NCBI GenBank assembly: GCA_020832655.1
Contig: JAFIEF010000021.1
Span: 1 to 49,334 of the forward strand
DNA: 49,334 nucleotides
Direction: 5' to 3'
Source: Paracoccaceae bacterium
GTDB taxonomy: Bacteria > Pseudomonadota > Alphaproteobacteria > Rhodobacterales > Rhodobacteraceae
The stretch's first letter is position 1. Each line of letters starts with the position of its first letter. Below, piece by piece: positions 46,157 through 49,334 of this stretch. Below the pieces are notes generated by a model. That model saw only the letters and a program-made list of their open reading frames with translations, had not been told where the DNA came from and did no database searches. A program made the position numbers and the translations under genes.

Positions 46157-48751
46157 ATGGCAGTCGTCGTCGTCGAATCGCCCGCCAAGGCCAAGACAAT
46201 CAACAAATATCTGGGCAAGGGGCATACGGTTCTGGCCTCTTACGGCCATGTCCGCGACCTGCCGCCAAAGGATGGTTCGGTCGACCCCGAGCATGATTTC
46301 GACATGAAATGGGAGGTGGCGAGCGATTCGCGCAAGCATGTGCGCGCCATTGCCGAGGCGCTGAAGGATGACCCCGAACTGATCCTGGCCACCGACCCTG
46401 ACCGCGAGGGCGAGGCGATTTCATGGCATCTGACCGAGGCGCTGGCCAAATCGCGCGCGCTGAAGAAAACCACCCCGGTCAAGCGCGTGGTGTTCAACGC
46501 GATCACCAAATCCGCCGTGACCCAGGCGATGGAAAACCCGCGCGAGGTCGATATGCCGCTGGTGCGCGCCTATCTGGCGCGGCGCGCGCTGGATTATCTG
46601 GTGGGCTTCAACCTGTCGCCGGTCTTGTGGCGCAAGCTGCCGGGGGCGAAATCGGCGGGCCGCGTGCAATCGGTCTGTCTGCGCCTGATCGTCGAGCGCG
46701 AGATGGAGATCGAGGCCTTTCGCGCCCAGGAATACTGGAGCGTCACCGCCGGTCTGACCACCCCGCGCGGGCAGGAATTCAGCGCGCGGCTGGTCGCGCT
46801 GGCGGGCAGGAAGCTCGACAAGTTCGACATTGCCACCGCCGAAGCGGCGGAACTGGCGGTGCAGGCCGTGACCGCGCGCGATCTGACGGTGACTTCGGTC
46901 GAGGCCAAGCCCGCCAGCCGCAACCCGGCGGCACCCTTCATGACCTCGACCCTGCAGCAGGAAGCCAGCCGCAAATTCGGCATGGGGGCCAAACAATGCA
47001 TGAGCACCGCGCAGCGCCTGTATGAGGCGGGTTATATCACCTATATGCGGACTGATGGCATTGACATGGCGCCCGAGGCCGTGATGGCCGCGCGCGATGT
47101 GATCAAGGACCGCTATGGCGCGGAATATGTGCCCAAATCCCCGCGCATGTACAAGAACAAGGCCAAAAACGCGCAGGAAGCGCATGAATGCATCCGCCCC
47201 ACCGACATGGCTGCCAGCCCCGACCGGCTGAAGCTGGCCGATGCCGATCAGCGCAAACTTTATGATCTGGTCTGGAAACGCACCATCGCCTGTCAGATGG
47301 AAGCAGCGCGGCTGGAACGCACCACGGTTGATATTGGCGACCGCGACGGGCAGGTGGGCTTGCGCGCCACTGGGCAGGTGGTGTTGTTTGACGGCTTCAT
47401 GAAGGTCTATGAGGAAGGCCGCGATGATGTCGTCGATGAAGATGACAAGCGCCTTCCCGGCATGGCGCAGGGCGACAAGCTGGCCAAGCGCAGCGTCACG
47501 CCAGAGCAGCATTTCACCCAGCCGCCCCCGCGCTATACCGAGGCCACGCTGGTGAAGCGCATGGAAGAACTCGGCATCGGCCGCCCCTCGACCTATGCCA
47601 GCATCGTCACCACAATTCAGGATCGCGGCTATGTCACCAAGGACAAGAACCGCCTGATCCCCGAAGACAAGGGGCGGTTGGTGACGATCTTCCTGACCAA
47701 TTACTTCCGCCGCTATCTGGAATATGACTTCACCGCCGATCTGGAAGCGCAGCTTGATGACATCTCGGCCGGATCGCGCGATTACAAGGATGTGCTGGAC
47801 CGCTTCTGGCGCGATTTTTCAGCGGCGATTGCCGAAACATCCGAATTGCGCATCACCGAAGTGCTGGAAAAGATCGACGAGGTTCTGGCCCCGCATCTTT
47901 ACCCGCCCCGCGAAGATGGGGGCGATCCGCGCCTGTGTCCCAAATGCGGGGCAGGGCGGCTGAACCTGAAGACCGCGCGCTCAGGGGGCGCCTTCATCGG
48001 CTGCAACAACTACCCCGAATGCCGCTATACCCGCCCGCTTGCGGGCGAGGATGACGGCAATGCCGAACTGGCTGGCGATGGCAAGCTGCTGGGCCATGAT
48101 CTGGGCGATCCGATTACCCTGCGCACCGGGCGGTTCGGCCCCTATGTGCAGCGTGGCGAAGCCACCAAGGATGACCCCAAGCCCCCCCGCGCCTCGCTTC
48201 CCAAGGGCTGGTCGGTCGACGGGATGGATCTGGAACGTGCGGTGATGCTGCTATCCCTGCCGCGCGCCATCGGCCCCCATCCCGATGATGGCGAGGTGAT
48301 CGAGGCCGGGATTGGGCGCTATGGACCCTATGTCAAGCATGGGCGCAAATACGCCAATCTGCCCGAGGTTGATGAGGTCTTTACCATCGGCATGAACCGC
48401 GCGGTCGAGGTGCTGGCAGCCAAGCCCGACCGTGGTCGCGCGGCGGCGGCGGAACCGCTGAAAGTTCTGGGTGCGCATCCTGACGGGGGCGATCTGGCGG
48501 TGATGAAGGGGCGCTACGGGCCTTATGTCAAATGGGACAAGATCAACGCCACCCTGCCCAAGGATATGGAGCCTGACACCATCACGCTGGATCAGGCGAT
48601 CGAGTTGGTGAATGCCAAGGCGGCCAGCAAGGGCAAGCGCAAGGCACCGGCCAGGAAGGCTGCGGCAAAGAAAACGCCCGCCAGGAAAACCCCTGCAAAG
48701 AAGGCATCCGCCAAGAAGGCAAAGCCGTCAGCTGATGACGCGGCCGAATAG
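46157..48751 (+). CDS. topA: DNA topoisomerase I (type IA)
   Basis: Relaxes negative supercoils. It has 864 residues from the ATG at 46157, which has GAGGG upstream; a TTG four codons earlier is less likely. The TOPRIM domain has VVVESPAKAKTI and DPDREGE (80-86). The active-site tyrosine is Tyr296 in GYITYMRTDG. The C-terminal half has a four-cysteine zinc finger (CPKCGAG ... GCNNYPEC), then three RxGPYV repeats (TGRFGPYVQ, IGRYGPYVKHG, KGRYGPYVKW). A Lys/Ala/Pro tail (~830-864) probably binds DNA. Confidence 0.97.
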   Translation: MAVVVVESPAKAKTINKYLGKGHTVLASYGHVRDLPPKDGSVDPEHDFDMKWEVASDSRKHVRAIAEALKDDPELILATDPDREGEAISWHLTEALAKSRALKKTTPVKRVVFNAITKSAVTQAMENPREVDMPLVRAYLARRALDYLVGFNLSPVLWRKLPGAKSAGRVQSVCLRLIVEREMEIEAFRAQEYWSVTAGLTTPRGQEFSARLVALAGRKLDKFDIATAEAAELAVQAVTARDLTVTSVEAKPASRNPAAPFMTSTLQQEASRKFGMGAKQCMSTAQRLYEAGYITYMRTDGIDMAPEAVMAARDVIKDRYGAEYVPKSPRMYKNKAKNAQEAHECIRPTDMAASPDRLKLADADQRKLYDLVWKRTIACQMEAARLERTTVDIGDRDGQVGLRATGQVVLFDGFMKVYEEGRDDVVDEDDKRLPGMAQGDKLAKRSVTPEQHFTQPPPRYTEATLVKRMEELGIGRPSTYASIVTTIQDRGYVTKDKNRLIPEDKGRLVTIFLTNYFRRYLEYDFTADLEAQLDDISAGSRDYKDVLDRFWRDFSAAIAETSELRITEVLEKIDEVLAPHLYPPREDGGDPRLCPKCGAGRLNLKTARSGGAFIGCNNYPECRYTRPLAGEDDGNAELAGDGKLLGHDLGDPITLRTGRFGPYVQRGEATKDDPKPPRASLPKGWSVDGMDLERAVMLLSLPRAIGPHPDDGEVIEAGIGRYGPYVKHGRKYANLPEVDEVFTIGMNRAVEVLAAKPDRGRAAAAEPLKVLGAHPDGGDLAVMKGRYGPYVKWDKINATLPKDMEPDTITLDQAIELVNAKAASKGKRKAPARKAAAKKTPARKTPAKKASAKKAKPSADDAAE

Positions 48752-48829
48752 GCAATCCCGCGCGCGGTGGTTGACTTCGCTGCAACGCCGCGTCAGACAT
48801 TTCGGACGAACAGGGATAGGAGTGACATC

Positions 48830-49334
48830 ATGAAGAAAGTCTACGGCTCTGCCGCAGAAGCGCTTGACGGGCTGTTGTTCGACGGCATGACCATTGCCGC
48901 CGGGGGCTTTGGTCTGTGCGGTATCCCCGAATTGCTGATCGACGCGATCCGCGAGGCAGGCACCAAGGATATCACCATCGCCTCGAACAATTGCGGGGTG
49001 GATGATTTCGGGCTGGGCGTGCTGCTGAAAACCCGCCAGATCAAGAAGATGATGTCGTCCTATGTCGGCGAGAATGCCGAATTCATGCGCCAGTATCTAA
49101 GCGGAGAGCTGGAACTGGAATTCAACCCGCAAGGCACGCTGGCCGAGCGCATGCGCGCAGGTGGCGCGGGGATTGCGGGCTTCTATACCAAGACCGGCGT
49201 CGGCACCGTGATTGCCGAGGGCAAGGAACACAAGGAATTCGGCGGCGAGACCTATATTCTGGAACGCGGCATCTTTGCCGATCTGTCCATCGTCAAGGCA
49301 TGGAAGGCCGACACCACCGGCAATGCGATCTTCC
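48830..49334 (+). CDS. scoA: 3-oxoacid CoA-transferase subunit A (3' end outside window)
   Basis: The first 168 codons of a CoA-transferase alpha subunit, the type that moves CoA from succinyl-CoA to acetoacetate. The glycine-rich motif [15 protein letters not shown] (~23-37) binds Co[19 protein letters not shown] and [15 protein letters not shown] are family stretches. ATG at 48830 has GGATAGGAG in front. The B subunit would be expected just beyond the window. A TTGACT at 48771 may be part of its promoter, as the gap to topA is 78 bases. Confidence 0.92.
   Translation, partial: MKKVYGSAAEALDGLLFDGMTIAAGGFGLCGIPELLIDAIREAGTKDITIASNNCGVDDFGLGVLLKTRQIKKMMSSYVGENAEFMRQYLSGELELEFNPQGTLAERMRAGGAGIAGFYTKTGVGTVIAEGKEHKEFGGETYILERGIFADLSIVKAWKADTTGNAIF

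Overview
The window is chromosomal DNA from a GC-rich alphaproteobacterium, most likely a member of the Rhodobacteraceae. The main grounds are the RegB/SenC/RegA redox-control cluster in its classical divergent layout, the ffh - chorismate mutase - rpsP order, the serC-serA pair, an argJ-mutT overlap, a single-operon flhA-fliR-flhB block and pntAB. Coding density is very high. Many neighbouring genes overlap by four bases (ATGA or GTGA). No rRNA, tRNA, CRISPR array, insertion sequence, prophage or long gene-free stretch was found. Both ends cut through genes.

Layout. Bases 1-4888 (+) hold the end of mrpA and all of mrpBCDEFG, a seven-subunit Mrp Na+/H+ antiporter. Bases 5034-7340 (-) hold a 768-residue acidic protein of unknown function. 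Bases 7476-9322 hold thiamine pyrophosphokinase (thiN) and a VOC-family protein divergent from a MarR regulator, with a near-perfect palindrome between those two. Bases 9429-12500 hold a small lipoprotein, regA and senC (-), divergent from regB (+). Bases 12726-17558 (-) hold an RluA-type pseudouridine synthase, exonuclease III, a two-gene unit (a divergent CoaBC-like flavoprotein plus a transglutaminase-like protein) and a PPP-type phosphatase. Bases 17620-20445 (-) hold serC-serA, the first two committed steps of serine synthesis, with a probable serC-type leader. Bases 20603-25153 (-) hold a DUF3422 protein and pntAB.

Bases 25415-27580 hold a rhodanese/isoprenylcysteine-methyltransferase-like pair (-), divergent from kynureninase (+). 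Bases 27692-34231 (+) hold a polysaccharide flippase, a lytic transglycosylase, the flagellar export genes flhA, fliR and flhB, and a small coiled-coil protein. Bases 34358-37416 hold a HAD hydrolase (-), then clpS, an RsmC-like methyltransferase and an atypical SDR (+). Bases 37624-39871 (+) hold ffh, chorismate mutase and rpsP. They end at a bidirectional terminator shared with convergent secA. Bases 42882-45579 (+) hold a parvulin, argJ with an N-terminal extension, and mutT. Bases 45807-45944 encode a 45-residue unrecognised protein bracketed by its own promoter and terminator. The window closes with topA and the first part of a CoA-transferase A subunit (+).

Most of the window is housekeeping: ion and redox homeostasis (Mrp, PntAB, RegBA/SenC), amino-acid synthesis (serC, serA, aroQ, argJ), protein export (ffh, secA, parvulin) and motility. 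The most promising undescribed element is the pair at 14316-16684. There a protein with the overall CoaC-CoaB fold order has lost the diagnostic motifs of both pantothenate-pathway activities. It overlaps a transglutaminase-like gene that keeps its Cys-His-Asp triad. Other points worth a look are an SDR lacking its catalytic lysine, the large acidic protein, the 45-residue gene and the MarR operator.
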